Source: Paracoccaceae bacterium
GTDB lineage: Bacteria; Pseudomonadota; Alphaproteobacteria; Rhodobacterales; Rhodobacteraceae
DNA: 64,000 nucleotides
Reading direction: 5' to 3'
Assembly: GCA_029243395.1 (NCBI GenBank)
Contig: JAQWSE010000007.1
Coordinates: forward strand, 255,690-319,689
Under the pieces are notes generated by a model. It was given only the letters and a program-made list of their open reading frames with translations. It was not told where the DNA came from and searched no databases. The stretch's first letter is position 1, and each line of letters opens with the position of its first letter. Of this stretch, positions 18,305 through 26,562 are shown piece by piece. A program made the translations under genes and the position numbers.

Positions 18305-18327
18305 GATTGTAAAGAAGGACAATAAAA

Positions 18328-18534
18328 ATGACCAAAGGTACAGTAAAGTGGTTTAATGTGAGTAAAGGGTTTGGTTTTATCCAACCAGAGGGAGGCGGAA
18401 AAGATGTCTTCGTTCATGTTACGGCTGTAAGAGAAGCAGGTTTAGAAACCCTTGATGAAAATCAAGAAGTGGAATTTGAAATGGTTGATGGTCGTGATGG
18501 GAGGCAGTGCGCAGGAGACATTAAGGTCGCATAA
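18328..18534 (+). CDS. cspA: Cold-shock domain protein (CspA family)
   Basis: Single-stranded nucleic-acid binding protein of 68 residues acting as an RNA chaperone. The cold-shock domain is complete: [18 protein letters not shown] contains RNP-1 (KGFGFI, residues 13-18), and VFVHV (27-31) is RNP-2. ATG has AAGGA eight bases upstream. The ~250-base upstream region has no gene and carries a GC-rich hairpin close to the start, so post-transcriptional control is possible. It is monocistronic, facing the lipoprotein gene across a 22-base gap. Which member of the csp family it is cannot be decided. Confidence 0.95.
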   Translation: MTKGTVKWFNVSKGFGFIQPEGGGKDVFVHVTAVREAGLETLDENQEVEFEMVDGRDGRQCAGDIKVA

Positions 18535-18556
18535 TTTAAACAACTACAAATGTCGT

Positions 18557-19096
18557 TCAGTCCTCTGGAATAGCAAGCTGGCGGTAAATAGCTGGATCCC
18601 ATTGGCACGCAAAGCCATCACCATCTGGATCCAAGTTTCTGGAATCTATTTCTGGTCCTCCTGAATTAAGAAAAAACCTTTGGGCATTTGAATCGTTATT
18701 CAGTAATGCACATTCAGTACTGTGGTTGAAGGTATGAAACGAAGGCCTAGAATAAATAGATTGACCTTTTTGATTTGAAGAACTTCGGGCAAAAGAAGCT
18801 ATGTTAATATCTTGATCTATTGAAGTGGGCTTTTCGGTCTCTATGACTATTCTTTCCTTTCTGGCGATAGCCAATTTTTCTGCAGCCTCGGCTTTGTCCT
18901 TGCTTTGTTGTTCCAATGTTTCTAATGACAAATCCAATCTATCATGACCCTCTAATAAACCATTTTCATTGATAGGAGTAATCAATGAAGGTTCATCCGT
19001 TACCATTGCTACCCTACTTTGTTCATAACTTTGGCATGATAGTAACATGGATATAAGGAACCAAAAGAACGCCCGGAATGACGGTCTTAGATACAT
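18557..19096 (-). CDS. Predicted lipoprotein with excalibur calcium-binding motif
   Basis: Predicted envelope lipoprotein of 179 residues, function unknown. The N-terminus [21 protein letters not shown] is a lipoprotein signal with lipobox LLSC (Cys21). A hydrophilic, charged middle (EQQSKDKAEAAEKLAIARKE, coiled-coil-like) leads to a C-terminal domain with ECALLNND and DPDGDGFACQWDP, the Asp-rich loop and cysteines of the excalibur family, which is thought to bind calcium. ATG 19096 forms a TAATG junction with the gatA stop codon, so it is translationally coupled to gatA; a GTG further upstream inside gatA is less likely. No functional link to amidation is evident. Confidence 0.85.
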   Translation of the reverse strand: MYLRPSFRAFFWFLISMLLSCQSYEQSRVAMVTDEPSLITPINENGLLEGHDRLDLSLETLEQQSKDKAEAAEKLAIARKERIVIETEKPTSIDQDINIASFARSSSNQKGQSIYSRPSFHTFNHSTECALLNNDSNAQRFFLNSGGPEIDSRNLDPDGDGFACQWDPAIYRQLAIPED

Positions 19097-20589
19097 TAAT
19101 TTGTCCACCACTGATCTGGTTTAAACTTAAAACCACTATCTTGTTCTAAACGGAAAGCTATATTCAAAACTTCAGACTCCTTCCAGGCTGGTCCTATTAT
19201 TTGAAGTCCAAGGGGTAGACCATTGTCCGTTGTACCTGTAGGTATACTGATGGCAGGCAATCCGGCTAAATTAGCAGGAACAGTGAAGACATCATTTAAA
19301 TACATTTCAACAGGACTTTTGTCCTCCTTAGATCCCAAGGGGAAAGCAGGAGATGGCGTAGTAGGTGTTAGGATTGCATTGACCCCCATTGAAAAAACAT
19401 TCTCAAAATCCTTCTTAATAAGACTTCTCACCTTTAGAGCCTTTTGATAATATGCCTCATAAAACCCTGCAGATAATACATAAGTACCAACCATAATTCT
19501 TCGCTTAACTTCATCTCCAAAACCTTCTGATCTTGTTTTTTCATACAGTTCGTTAATCCCCTCACCTTTCTTTAAGGTTGCTCTATATCCGTATTTTACT
19601 CCATCGTAGCGAGCCAAATTGGATGATGCTTCAGCAGGAGCTAACACGTAATAAGTTGGTAAGGAATATTTCGTGTGAGGCAAAGAAATGTCTACTATCT
19701 CGGCTCCTGAATCTCTTAAAAGCTCAATTCCAGTCTCCCACAATTTAATTATTTCAGGGGGAGTTCCGTCAATTCGGTATTCAGCGGGAATTCCAATTTT
19801 TTTGCCACGCATATCGCCATCAAGTGCTGCTTCAAAATTAGGAACCTTATTTGCTACGCTTGTGCTATCTTTCTTATCATGGCCAGAAATTATTTCTAGC
19901 AAAATTGCAGAATCTCTAACTGTTTTCGTTATGGGACCTGCTTGATCGAGAGATGAGGCAAATGCAATGATCCCCCATCTAGAGCACCTTCCATAGGTGG
20001 GTTTGATTCCTACAACTCCATTGAATGCTGCCGGTTGTCTTATAGAGCCGCCAGTATCAGTTCCTAAAGATGCCAAACATAGGTCTGCGGCAACTGCAGC
20101 AGCTGAACCTCCTGATGACCCCCCTGGCGATAGTGGTTGCATTTCAGAAGCGACCTGCCATGGATTGATTGTTGGACCATAAATTGATGTCTCATTGGAT
20201 GATCCCATCGCAAACTCATCCATATTAAGCTTGCCAAGTAAAATAGCATTTTCAGCCCACAGCTTACTAGTAACCGTACTCTCATAGGGAGGAATAAATC
20301 CTTCGAGAATCTTGGAGGCAGCTTGGGTTGGTAGAGATTTTGTACAGAAAATATCTTTTACAGCTAAAGGTATGCCGCATAATTTGCCTTTGTCAGCTGA
20401 TTTGATTAACTTGTCACAGTGTTTTGCCTTTTCTAAAGCTAGTTCTGCTGTTGTCAGGCAAAAAGCGTTCAGTTTTTGGCTGGATTCTATTTTTGCCAGG
20501 TAGTGTTCTGTTAGTGCGACAGCAGAAACTTCCCCCCTGGAAAGAAGATCTCTTGCTTTTGAAATTGTTAAATTTTCCAATTTTGACAT
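19096..20589 (-). CDS. gatA: Asp-tRNA(Asn)/Glu-tRNA(Gln) amidotransferase subunit A
   Basis: Amidase subunit that releases ammonia from glutamine and feeds it to GatB for making Gln-tRNA(Gln) and/or Asn-tRNA(Asn). The amidase-signature catalytic set is visible: lysine in [22 protein letters not shown] for the cis-serine, and the nucleophile region [15 protein letters not shown]. At 497 residues it has the standard length. It begins immediately after the gatC stop codon with no spacer, forming a gatC-gatA-lipoprotein unit; gatB lies about 35 kb away at 54-55.7 kb. Confidence 0.97.
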   Translation of the reverse strand: MSKLENLTISKARDLLSRGEVSAVALTEHYLAKIESSQKLNAFCLTTAELALEKAKHCDKLIKSADKGKLCGIPLAVKDIFCTKSLPTQAASKILEGFIPPYESTVTSKLWAENAILLGKLNMDEFAMGSSNETSIYGPTINPWQVASEMQPLSPGGSSGGSAAAVAADLCLASLGTDTGGSIRQPAAFNGVVGIKPTYGRCSRWGIIAFASSLDQAGPITKTVRDSAILLEIISGHDKKDSTSVANKVPNFEAALDGDMRGKKIGIPAEYRIDGTPPEIIKLWETGIELLRDSGAEIVDISLPHTKYSLPTYYVLAPAEASSNLARYDGVKYGYRATLKKGEGINELYEKTRSEGFGDEVKRRIMVGTYVLSAGFYEAYYQKALKVRSLIKKDFENVFSMGVNAILTPTTPSPAFPLGSKEDKSPVEMYLNDVFTVPANLAGLPAISIPTGTTDNGLPLGLQIIGPAWKESEVLNIAFRLEQDSGFKFKPDQWWTN

Positions 20590-20880
20590 TCACTCAATAA
20601 CCTTTTTTACCGTGAAAAATCCTTCTTTGGGCTCTGGGGCATTTTGCAGGATTAATTCTATGTAATTCCCATCTTTAACTATATCTTCAGTACGATTCCT
20701 ATGACCTTTTGAACTGTCAGCATCAAAGCTTAGGATATCAGAAATATCCACCTCATTAAGTTGATTCATTAATCCAATAATCTCACCAATTTGCTTGGAA
20801 AACATTTTAATATCATCTGCTGAAAGTTCTATTCTTGCAAGATGGGCTATTTTTTTTACGCGGTCATTATCAATGGACAT
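20590..20880 (-). CDS. gatC: Asp-tRNA(Asn)/Glu-tRNA(Gln) amidotransferase subunit C
   Basis: Small subunit (96 residues) that wraps between GatA and GatB and stabilises the complex. The family N-terminus VKKIAHLARIELSADDI is followed by a helical pair (FSKQIGEIIGLMNQLNEVD) and a C-terminal tail (NAPEPKEGFFTVKKVIE). ATG at 20880 is clear. It is directly adjacent to gatA and heads that operon. The 136 bases between it and tadA contain no gene and probably carry the operon promoter. Confidence 0.94.
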   Translation of the reverse strand: MSIDNDRVKKIAHLARIELSADDIKMFSKQIGEIIGLMNQLNEVDISDILSFDADSSKGHRNRTEDIVKDGNYIELILQNAPEPKEGFFTVKKVIE

Positions 20881-21016
20881 GTCAGCATTTCCTAATTTAT
20901 GGCTGTATAGTAGAGCTTTATCTTCGTATTTTTAATCATGCAAGTCTTTAAATGCCACTTATTTGACTTAGCTAGTTTTAAAATCTCTCTAGATTAGAGC
21001 ATGATCCATAGCAGTT

Positions 21017-21496
21017 TCACTGACTATAAAGGTTGGCATTCTTTCGTCTTCTCTCATTGAAGAATTTCTTCATTAATTTTTTAGACTCATCCTCGCTGAT
21101 ATTTGGGTAAATTTCGAGAGGAAGACCTATTTGGGATTTCCCCCCCGATATATCATAATGATCTCCGGCTACATTGGATGTATCGCTTGCGCCATAGTAT
21201 AATCTAGCTATCCTAGCGTTAATTATAGCGTTCAAACACATTTGACATGGCTGTAAGGTCACATATATATCATGTCCCACTAATCTTTCCGATTTTTGCT
21301 TTTGGCATGCTTCTCTAATACTCAATATTTCAGCATGGGCAGTTGGGTCAGTGAGTTCTTTAGTTCTATTCCCTGCCTTCGCTACGATAATGCCGTTTTT
21401 ATTGACAATGACAGCCCCCACTGGTACCTCATCCCGTTGAGCAGCTTTTTTTGCTTCTGCTAAAGCCATTTTCATAAATGATTTAAATTTGTGCAT
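21017..21496 (-). CDS. tadA: tRNA-specific adenosine deaminase
   Basis: Deaminates adenosine-34 to inosine in tRNA-Arg(ACG). Cytidine-deaminase fold with all zinc and proton-shuttle residues: HAE (His54, Glu56) and PCQMC (Cys84, Cys87). PVGAVIVNKNG and NAIINARIARLYYGASD are typical of TadA. The PCQMC wording differs from the usual PCxMC only at a variable position. It is 159 residues long, normal for the family, starts at ATG 21496, and is divergent from rluB across 45 bases. Confidence 0.95.
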   Translation of the reverse strand: MHKFKSFMKMALAEAKKAAQRDEVPVGAVIVNKNGIIVAKAGNRTKELTDPTAHAEILSIREACQKQKSERLVGHDIYVTLQPCQMCLNAIINARIARLYYGASDTSNVAGDHYDISGGKSQIGLPLEIYPNISEDESKKLMKKFFNERRRKNANLYSQ

Positions 21497-21541
21497 AATG
21501 CAAAAGGATTAAAAACGTTTTAATGAAGTTTTATTTTTGAA

Positions 21542-22291
21542 ATGTCTCAGAAAGAACATCATAACCAAAGACTCTCAAAATTTCTAGCTTACGCAGGTAT
21601 AGCATCAAGGAGGAATTCTGAGAAGTTAATCACAAAAGGCAGAGTTTCTGTCAATGGTTTGATTGTATTGAATCCAGCAACTAAAGTTTCAGAGAGTGAT
21701 ACTATTTTCTATAATGGATGTCCTGTCAAACATGAATTCATCAAATCAAGAATCTGGCTTTATCACAAATTAGTTGGCGAAATATGTTCAGACTTTGATC
21801 CTTTTGGTAAGAGGACCGTATTTGATTCATTTCCTAAAAGTTTAGGTAAAGTCTGTTTGGTTGGCAGGTTAGATTATAAGTCTGAGGGACTATTACTTTT
21901 GACAAATAAAGGATTTATCAAAAGATATCTTGAACTACCGAGGAACCAAGTAATGAGAACATACAGGGTGAAAGTATGGGGTCAAAACTTGAATGATGAC
22001 ACCCTAGAACCTATCAGAAAAGGGATTACCGTATCTGGTATACACTATGCCTCTATGACCATCGATATTCTTACAAAAGGGGTAAAGACTGGTTGGTTAG
22101 AAATTAGTCTTACTGAGGGTAAGAATAGGGAGATAAGGAAAGTTTTAGAAAGTATTGGGTTAAATGTTAGCAAACTAATAAGAATTAGACACGGAAATTT
22201 TTTTTTAGGAAAACTTGGGCGTGGTAAAATTAAGGAGGTATTGATCCCTAATTCGCTTAGCAGGAGTTTAGACAGAAGTTTAGAAAAATGA
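21542..22291 (+). CDS. rluB: 23S rRNA pseudouridine synthase, RluB/RsuA family
   Basis: Predicted to convert a uridine in 23S rRNA helix 80-90 to pseudouridine (position inferred from family). An N-terminal S4 RNA-binding domain (RLSKFLAYAGIASRRNSEKL) is followed by the catalytic domain with the active-site aspartate in GRLDYKSEGLLLLTNKG; LTEGKNREIRKVLESIG is the C-terminal family motif. At 249 residues it lacks the long basic tail of some alphaproteobacterial RluB proteins. Divergent from tadA; rnpB follows on the same strand. RsuA or RluE specificity cannot be excluded. Confidence 0.9.
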   Translation: MSQKEHHNQRLSKFLAYAGIASRRNSEKLITKGRVSVNGLIVLNPATKVSESDTIFYNGCPVKHEFIKSRIWLYHKLVGEICSDFDPFGKRTVFDSFPKSLGKVCLVGRLDYKSEGLLLLTNKGFIKRYLELPRNQVMRTYRVKVWGQNLNDDTLEPIRKGITVSGIHYASMTIDILTKGVKTGWLEISLTEGKNREIRKVLESIGLNVSKLIRIRHGNFFLGKLGRGKIKEVLIPNSLSRSLDRSLEK

Positions 22292-22325
22292 TTGACTGAT
22301 CAAGTGAATATTCAGTATTGTGCAG

Positions 22326-22683
22326 TGTGGAAAGCTGAATGATCGCATCGTAAAGATGAGGAAAGTCCGGACTCCAAGGAGAAGTGGTGCCGGGTAATGC
22401 CCGGCCAGGGTAACCTGAGGGAAAGCGCAACAGAAAGGATACCGCTCAATTTGAGTAAGGGTGAAATGGTAAGGTAAGAGCTTACCGCCTGCTTGGCAAC
22501 AAGGAGGGCATTGCAAGCCCCACCAGGAGAAAGACCAAATAGGAACCGAGATTGAATCTGAGTATTCAATATCTCCTAAGTTACGGTTCGGGTAGGTCGT
22601 TTGATCCAGTTGGCAACTACTGGGCTAGATGAATGATCATTGGGCTTAAATGCTTACAAAATCCGGCTTACAAGCTTTCCACA
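22326..22683 (+). ncRNA. rnpB: RNase P RNA
   Basis: Catalytic RNA that trims tRNA 5' leaders. The P4/J region GAGGAAAGTCCGGACTCC lies at about 22359-22376, and its conserved 3' partner ACAAAATCCGGCTTACA at 22656-22672. The ends pair to form P1: GGAAAGCT (22329-22336) with AGCTTTCC (22673-22680). Internal conserved pieces are the GGGAAAGCGCAACAGAAAGG region near 22420-22440 and AGATGAATGATCATT near 22627-22641. It lies between rluB and mraZ. End positions are accurate to a few bases; no clear terminator was seen. Confidence 0.95.
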
Positions 22684-23015
22684 GTTTTCAGTTTAATGGT
22701 TTTCTATCAGTTCAAGGCTAAGAATGTCTACCTGTAGAAGGTAAAATTGTTATTAATACTAAATGTTGTAATAATAAAAAATATAATAAAAAAGCATAAT
22801 ATGTTATAAAAAACCATTGATTTCCATATTTTCCCATGATATACATTTGTTGTTGAGGAAAAGATTTCATACAGGCATCTCCCTCCAATCTTGTAGTTTG
22901 GCAAAAAAAAAAAAATACCAAGCTGCGATTGAAACTAGGCAACGGTTACTGTTAGCAGGCGGTAACCGTTGCTTTAACTTGAGGAACCTTCAAAGTAACA
23001 CTGGCAAGGTAAGGC
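22684..23015 (+). promoter_or_regulatory. rnpB-mraZ intergenic region with leader of the dcw cluster
   Basis: About 330 bases without a gene. The left part (22740-22810) is very AT-rich, a likely promoter zone. A run of 13 A lies at 22903-22915. A perfect inverted repeat follows at 22939-22972, and AAGGTAAGG immediately precedes the mraZ start. No GTGGG-type direct repeats like those bound by MraZ in other bacteria were recognised. Confidence 0.55.
22939..22972 (+). repeat. Perfect 11-bp stem-loop in the mraZ leader
   Basis: GCAACGGTTAC (22939-22949) and its exact reverse complement GTAACCGTTGC (22962-22972) flank a 12-base loop. The stem would end 43 bases before the mraZ start codon. It is followed by only a short T run (TTT), so it is not a standard intrinsic terminator. 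It could be an attenuator, an mRNA-stabilising element or an operator; which of these is unknown. Confidence 0.65.
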
Positions 23016-23513
23016 ATGAGACGTTTTAGAGGTGAGGCTGAAAATAAAGTTGATGGAAAGGGACGAGTTTCTATTCCGGCTCCTTTTAGGAGGGTGCTTG
23101 AGGAAGGAGATCCAGATTGGTCTGATGGCTTTAATCCAAATTTCGTCCTTGTTTATGGTAGGAGAAACAACAAATGCCTTGAGGGATATTCACTAAAGTC
23201 TATGAATGATGTTGATGATTTAGTTTCAAGGCTACCACGTTATTCAAAGGAGAGAGAAATTCTAGAGAGACTTTTGAATTCACAATCAATTTATGCCCAA
23301 GTTGATGAAAATGGTAGAATAGTTTTACCACCCAAACTAAGACAAATCGCAAAAATAACATCTAAAGCTATGTTTGTGGGCATGGGAGAAAAATTCCAAA
23401 TTTGGGAGCCCGATAGTTATCAAGAAGATATGGAATTAATGGAGCAAAAGCTTTCAGAAAATAATCTGGAGGAAGAAATTTATTCACATTTAGATGATAA
23501 GGAAAAACTCTGA
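23016..23513 (+). CDS. mraZ: Division/cell wall cluster regulator MraZ
   Basis: First gene of the dcw cluster; MraZ proteins are ring-shaped DNA-binding regulators of their own operon. The 165 residues contain two SpoVT/AbrB-like repeats: NKVDGKGRVSIPAPFRRVL at the N-terminus and QVDENGRIVLPPKLRQIA around 95-115. It is longer than the ~150-residue E. coli protein because of an acidic C-terminal tail (LEEEIYSHLDDKEKL). ATG 23016 is preceded by AAGG. rsmH follows after six bases. Confidence 0.95.
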   Translation: MRRFRGEAENKVDGKGRVSIPAPFRRVLEEGDPDWSDGFNPNFVLVYGRRNNKCLEGYSLKSMNDVDDLVSRLPRYSKEREILERLLNSQSIYAQVDENGRIVLPPKLRQIAKITSKAMFVGMGEKFQIWEPDSYQEDMELMEQKLSENNLEEEIYSHLDDKEKL

Positions 23514-23519
23514 AAAAAT

Positions 23520-24536
23520 ATGAAGAAAGCTGACAAAGTTTCTGATCATATACCGGTTCTGCTTTCAGATTTTTCATCTCTACTTCCAGAAGTTTCAGGA
23601 GTCTGGATTGATGGAACTTTTGGATATGGGGGGTATAGTAGGGGGCTGTTGAATTCTGGAGCGAGAAAAGTAATAGCCATTGATATGGATCCTGATGTGT
23701 TATCCCGGGCCAAGGATTTTGAAAAGAAATGGCCTAAAAAGTTTAAAATTTTGGCAGGCAATTTCTGTTATATGAATGAATTAGTTGCCAATTTAGGGTT
23801 GAAAAGTGTTTCAGGGGTGATTTTAGATGTTGGCATATCATCCATGCAGGTTGATTATCCAAGCCGAGGTTTTTCTTTTAAGCATGATGGCCCATTGGAC
23901 ATGCGGATGTCTAAAAAGGGAGCAAGTGCAAAAGATTTGATTAATAAGGCTAAAGAATCTCTTATATCTGAGGTATTGCTTAAGTATGGGGAGGAACGAT
24001 ATGCTAAAGTCATAGCAAAACGCATTGTAGAAGTTAGAAAAGAGTGTCCGATAGATAGTACCCATAAATTAGCTAGTCTGATAGAGCAAGTCCTAGGGAC
24101 TAATCAACAACACAAGATACATCCAGCGACCAGAAGTTTTCAAGCTATAAGGATGGCAATAAATAATGAGTTACCAAATTTGATTAGAGGTCTAGCCGCT
24201 GCCACTGAATTGTTGGAGATGGGGGGGGTATTAGCTGTAATTACATTTCATTCTTTAGAGGATAGGATTGTTAAGAGATTTTTTAACTTACAGACCAAAA
24301 GTAATAATACTCTTGATGAAATCAAGCGCATAGGTGGAAATAGTGAGCCAATATTCAAGAAGGTAAATAAGAGACCCGTTACCCCTAATTTGCAAGAAAT
24401 ATCTAAAAATCCGAGAGCACGTTCTGCAAAATTGCGGATAGTCAGGAAGATGCAGAATCAGTGTATTGACCCAGAACCTAGTTCTTTGGGATTGCCAAAT
24501 ATTTCGGCTAGTTTAAGGGAGTTTCAATGCGAATGA
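23520..24536 (+). CDS. rsmH: 16S rRNA (cytosine-1402 N4) methyltransferase
   Basis: SAM-dependent methyltransferase (old name MraW) that modifies C1402 of 16S rRNA. The SAM site is DGTFGYGGYSRGLL (about residues 31-45), followed by IAIDMDPDVLSRA and ILDVGISSMQVDYPSRGFSF; the C-terminal region has FHSLEDRIVKRFF and PRARSAKLRIVRK. 338 residues, normal length. Its 3' end overlaps ftsL by ten bases. Confidence 0.97.
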   Translation: MKKADKVSDHIPVLLSDFSSLLPEVSGVWIDGTFGYGGYSRGLLNSGARKVIAIDMDPDVLSRAKDFEKKWPKKFKILAGNFCYMNELVANLGLKSVSGVILDVGISSMQVDYPSRGFSFKHDGPLDMRMSKKGASAKDLINKAKESLISEVLLKYGEERYAKVIAKRIVEVRKECPIDSTHKLASLIEQVLGTNQQHKIHPATRSFQAIRMAINNELPNLIRGLAAATELLEMGGVLAVITFHSLEDRIVKRFFNLQTKSNNTLDEIKRIGGNSEPIFKKVNKRPVTPNLQEISKNPRARSAKLRIVRKMQNQCIDPEPSSLGLPNISASLREFQCE

Positions 24537-24835
24537 TTATCCTGTCAGTACTGAGTTTTTTATGCATATTGAGTGCAATTTGGGCTTATCAGGTTAATTA
24601 TCAAACTAGGTCAGTAAAGAAGGATATTCAGGTCCTTAATGATAAAATTGTCTCTATCTTAAATCGCATTGATTTGTTGGAGGCAGAGTGGGCTTTTTTG
24701 AACAGGCCTAAAAGGTTAGCAAAATTAGTCGATGACAATTTTGAAACTTTAAGGCTTGTTCCTATTACAAAAGATCACTTTCAGAATTCACCGACATCCT
24801 ATTTAACTGTGGTAGAGAGTAAAGATGGAGAATGA
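24527..24835 (+). CDS. ftsL: Cell division protein FtsL
   Basis: Small bitopic membrane protein that joins FtsB and FtsQ and activates the septal FtsW-FtsI synthase. The 102 residues comprise a very short cytoplasmic end, one membrane helix (residues 3-20, ILSVLSFLCILSAIWAY), and a coiled-coil periplasmic part with LLEAEWAFLNRPKRLAKLV, the FtsL signature of alphaproteobacteria. It overlaps both rsmH and ftsI by about ten bases, indicating translational coupling. Recognition rests on the motif and its position in the cluster. Confidence 0.9.
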   Translation: MRMIILSVLSFLCILSAIWAYQVNYQTRSVKKDIQVLNDKIVSILNRIDLLEAEWAFLNRPKRLAKLVDDNFETLRLVPITKDHFQNSPTSYLTVVESKDGE

Positions 24836-26513
24836 GTTTGGATCGATTGTACATCCTGGAAATGTAAATGAGCCCGAAAACTATAAACTCAGTAATTTTC
24901 GATTTAGGCTAATTGCTATCCTAACCGCCTTTGTTTTGGTATTTTGTCTCATTGGGACTCAAATGATCATTATGGCCATGAACCCAGATAGTAAAATAAT
25001 TCAAACTGAGGCGAACCTTGGAGAAATTAGTGGCCGTAAAGATATAGAGGATCGCCGAGGTAAGTTGTTAGCCACTAATATTACTGTTAACGCTCTCTAC
25101 GCTCATCCACACGAAATAATCGATAAAAACAAGGTAGTAATTGAATTAGCGAACATCTTCCCAGATCTGGAATTACAGTTTTTTCGTGATAAATTGATGT
25201 CAAAAAAGCCCTTCGTCTGGCTCAGAAAAACTATATCTCCCAAACAACAGCAAAGTGTAAAGGACATTGGGCAACCAGGTTTATATTTTGGCCCTAGGGA
25301 AATGAGAGTTTATCCAAATGGTAAGATAGCTTCCCATGCTTTGGGAGGATCAAGATTTGGGAATGAAAGGGTAGATGGTGCAGAAGTAATAGGAACTGCA
25401 GGCGTGGAATTATATTTTGACAAGTTTTTGAGGAAAATTAATGATGGAGATAGTAAACTTGAACTTTCAATAGATGTGACCATCCAATCTTTAATAGAGC
25501 AAATTCTTAAGGATGGTATTGGACTTATGGGAGCAAAAGGTGGTTCCGTAGTTTTGATGGAATCGAAAACTGGAGAGATACTCTCCCTGGCTTCTTTCCC
25601 TGAATTTGATCCTAATAGGAGACCAAAGAATCTTTTTAAGGATGATCCAGCGAATAGCCCCATTTTTAATCGTGCTGTTCAAGGAATATATGAATTAGGT
25701 TCAGTTTTTAAGATATTTACTGTGGCCTTGGCTTTGGACGAGAAGGTTGTAGAATTGGGCACTAAGGTAAATACCAAGGGACCACTTAGAATAGGTGGGA
25801 GAAGAATTTCTGATCACAAGTACTTTGGGCCCAGTTTAACAGTGGAAGAAGTTATAGTGAAGTCCTCCAATATTGGTACCGTTCGCATAGCTAACAAAAT
25901 TGGGTCTGTGCGTCTTAAAGAATTTTATAAGCAGTTGGGGCTTCTAGAAAAAACCAGTCTCGAATTGCCAGAATCAAAATTGATAGTGCCGCAGTTTCCC
26001 AAAAAATGGAAAAGTTTAGAGACAGCTACAGCATCTTATGGTCATGGAATAGCTGTGTCTCCTATTCATTTAGCAGTAGCTTATTCTAGTTTGGTAAATG
26101 GAGGTTATAAAGTTGAGCCCACATTGTTGAAGAATCAAGCTAAAGTTGAGAGTAGAAGTTTCATAATCTCTGAAACTACCTCTCAGTTAGTCAGATCTCT
26201 ATTGGGTCAGGTTGTAGTGAAAGGAACTGCCAAAGAAAGTAATTTTGGAGGTTATAATGTCGGAGGTAAAACAGGCACCGCAGAGAAACCAGATCCCATA
26301 AGGGGGGGCTATTACGAAGACAAGGTTATTTCAACGTTTGCTTCGGTTTTTCCTATTTCAACAGCTGATTATGTTTTGGTCGTTACTTTAGATGAACCAG
26401 AGAATAATCTGGGCTCTGAAAGTTTTAGGTATGCTAGTAAAACTGCTGTTCCGATCTCAGCAAAAATGATTAGCAGAATAGCACCATTATTAGGTTTAAA
26501 AACAAATGAGTAA
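24825..26513 (+). CDS. ftsI: Peptidoglycan D,D-transpeptidase FtsI (PBP3)
   Basis: Septal class B penicillin-binding protein cross-linking new wall at the division site. A cytoplasmic start and one membrane helix (about residues 28-50) precede the dimerisation domain (DIEDRRGKLLATNI) and the transpeptidase domain. Active-site motifs are the SxxK in ELGSVFKIFT, SSN in KSSNIGTVRIAN, and KTG in VGGKTGTAEKP. At 562 residues it lacks a PASTA tail. It overlaps ftsL by 11 bases; murE follows after 49 bases. Confidence 0.97.
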   Translation: MENEFGSIVHPGNVNEPENYKLSNFRFRLIAILTAFVLVFCLIGTQMIIMAMNPDSKIIQTEANLGEISGRKDIEDRRGKLLATNITVNALYAHPHEIIDKNKVVIELANIFPDLELQFFRDKLMSKKPFVWLRKTISPKQQQSVKDIGQPGLYFGPREMRVYPNGKIASHALGGSRFGNERVDGAEVIGTAGVELYFDKFLRKINDGDSKLELSIDVTIQSLIEQILKDGIGLMGAKGGSVVLMESKTGEILSLASFPEFDPNRRPKNLFKDDPANSPIFNRAVQGIYELGSVFKIFTVALALDEKVVELGTKVNTKGPLRIGGRRISDHKYFGPSLTVEEVIVKSSNIGTVRIANKIGSVRLKEFYKQLGLLEKTSLELPESKLIVPQFPKKWKSLETATASYGHGIAVSPIHLAVAYSSLVNGGYKVEPTLLKNQAKVESRSFIISETTSQLVRSLLGQVVVKGTAKESNFGGYNVGGKTGTAEKPDPIRGGYYEDKVISTFASVFPISTADYVLVVTLDEPENNLGSESFRYASKTAVPISAKMISRIAPLLGLKTNE

Positions 26514-26562
26514 TGATCCTGCCCCTAAATTTTATAGGAATTATATCTAGGAAATAAGTTAT

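Noticed and set aside
22312-22569. Open frame on the minus strand inside the RNase P RNA gene
   Set aside because: The region is clearly rnpB with P1 and P4 pairings; the frame is incidental.
22729-22743. TACCT-GTAGA-AGGTA hairpin after rnpB as a terminator
   Set aside because: Only five base pairs and no T tract follow, so it cannot be supported as an intrinsic terminator.
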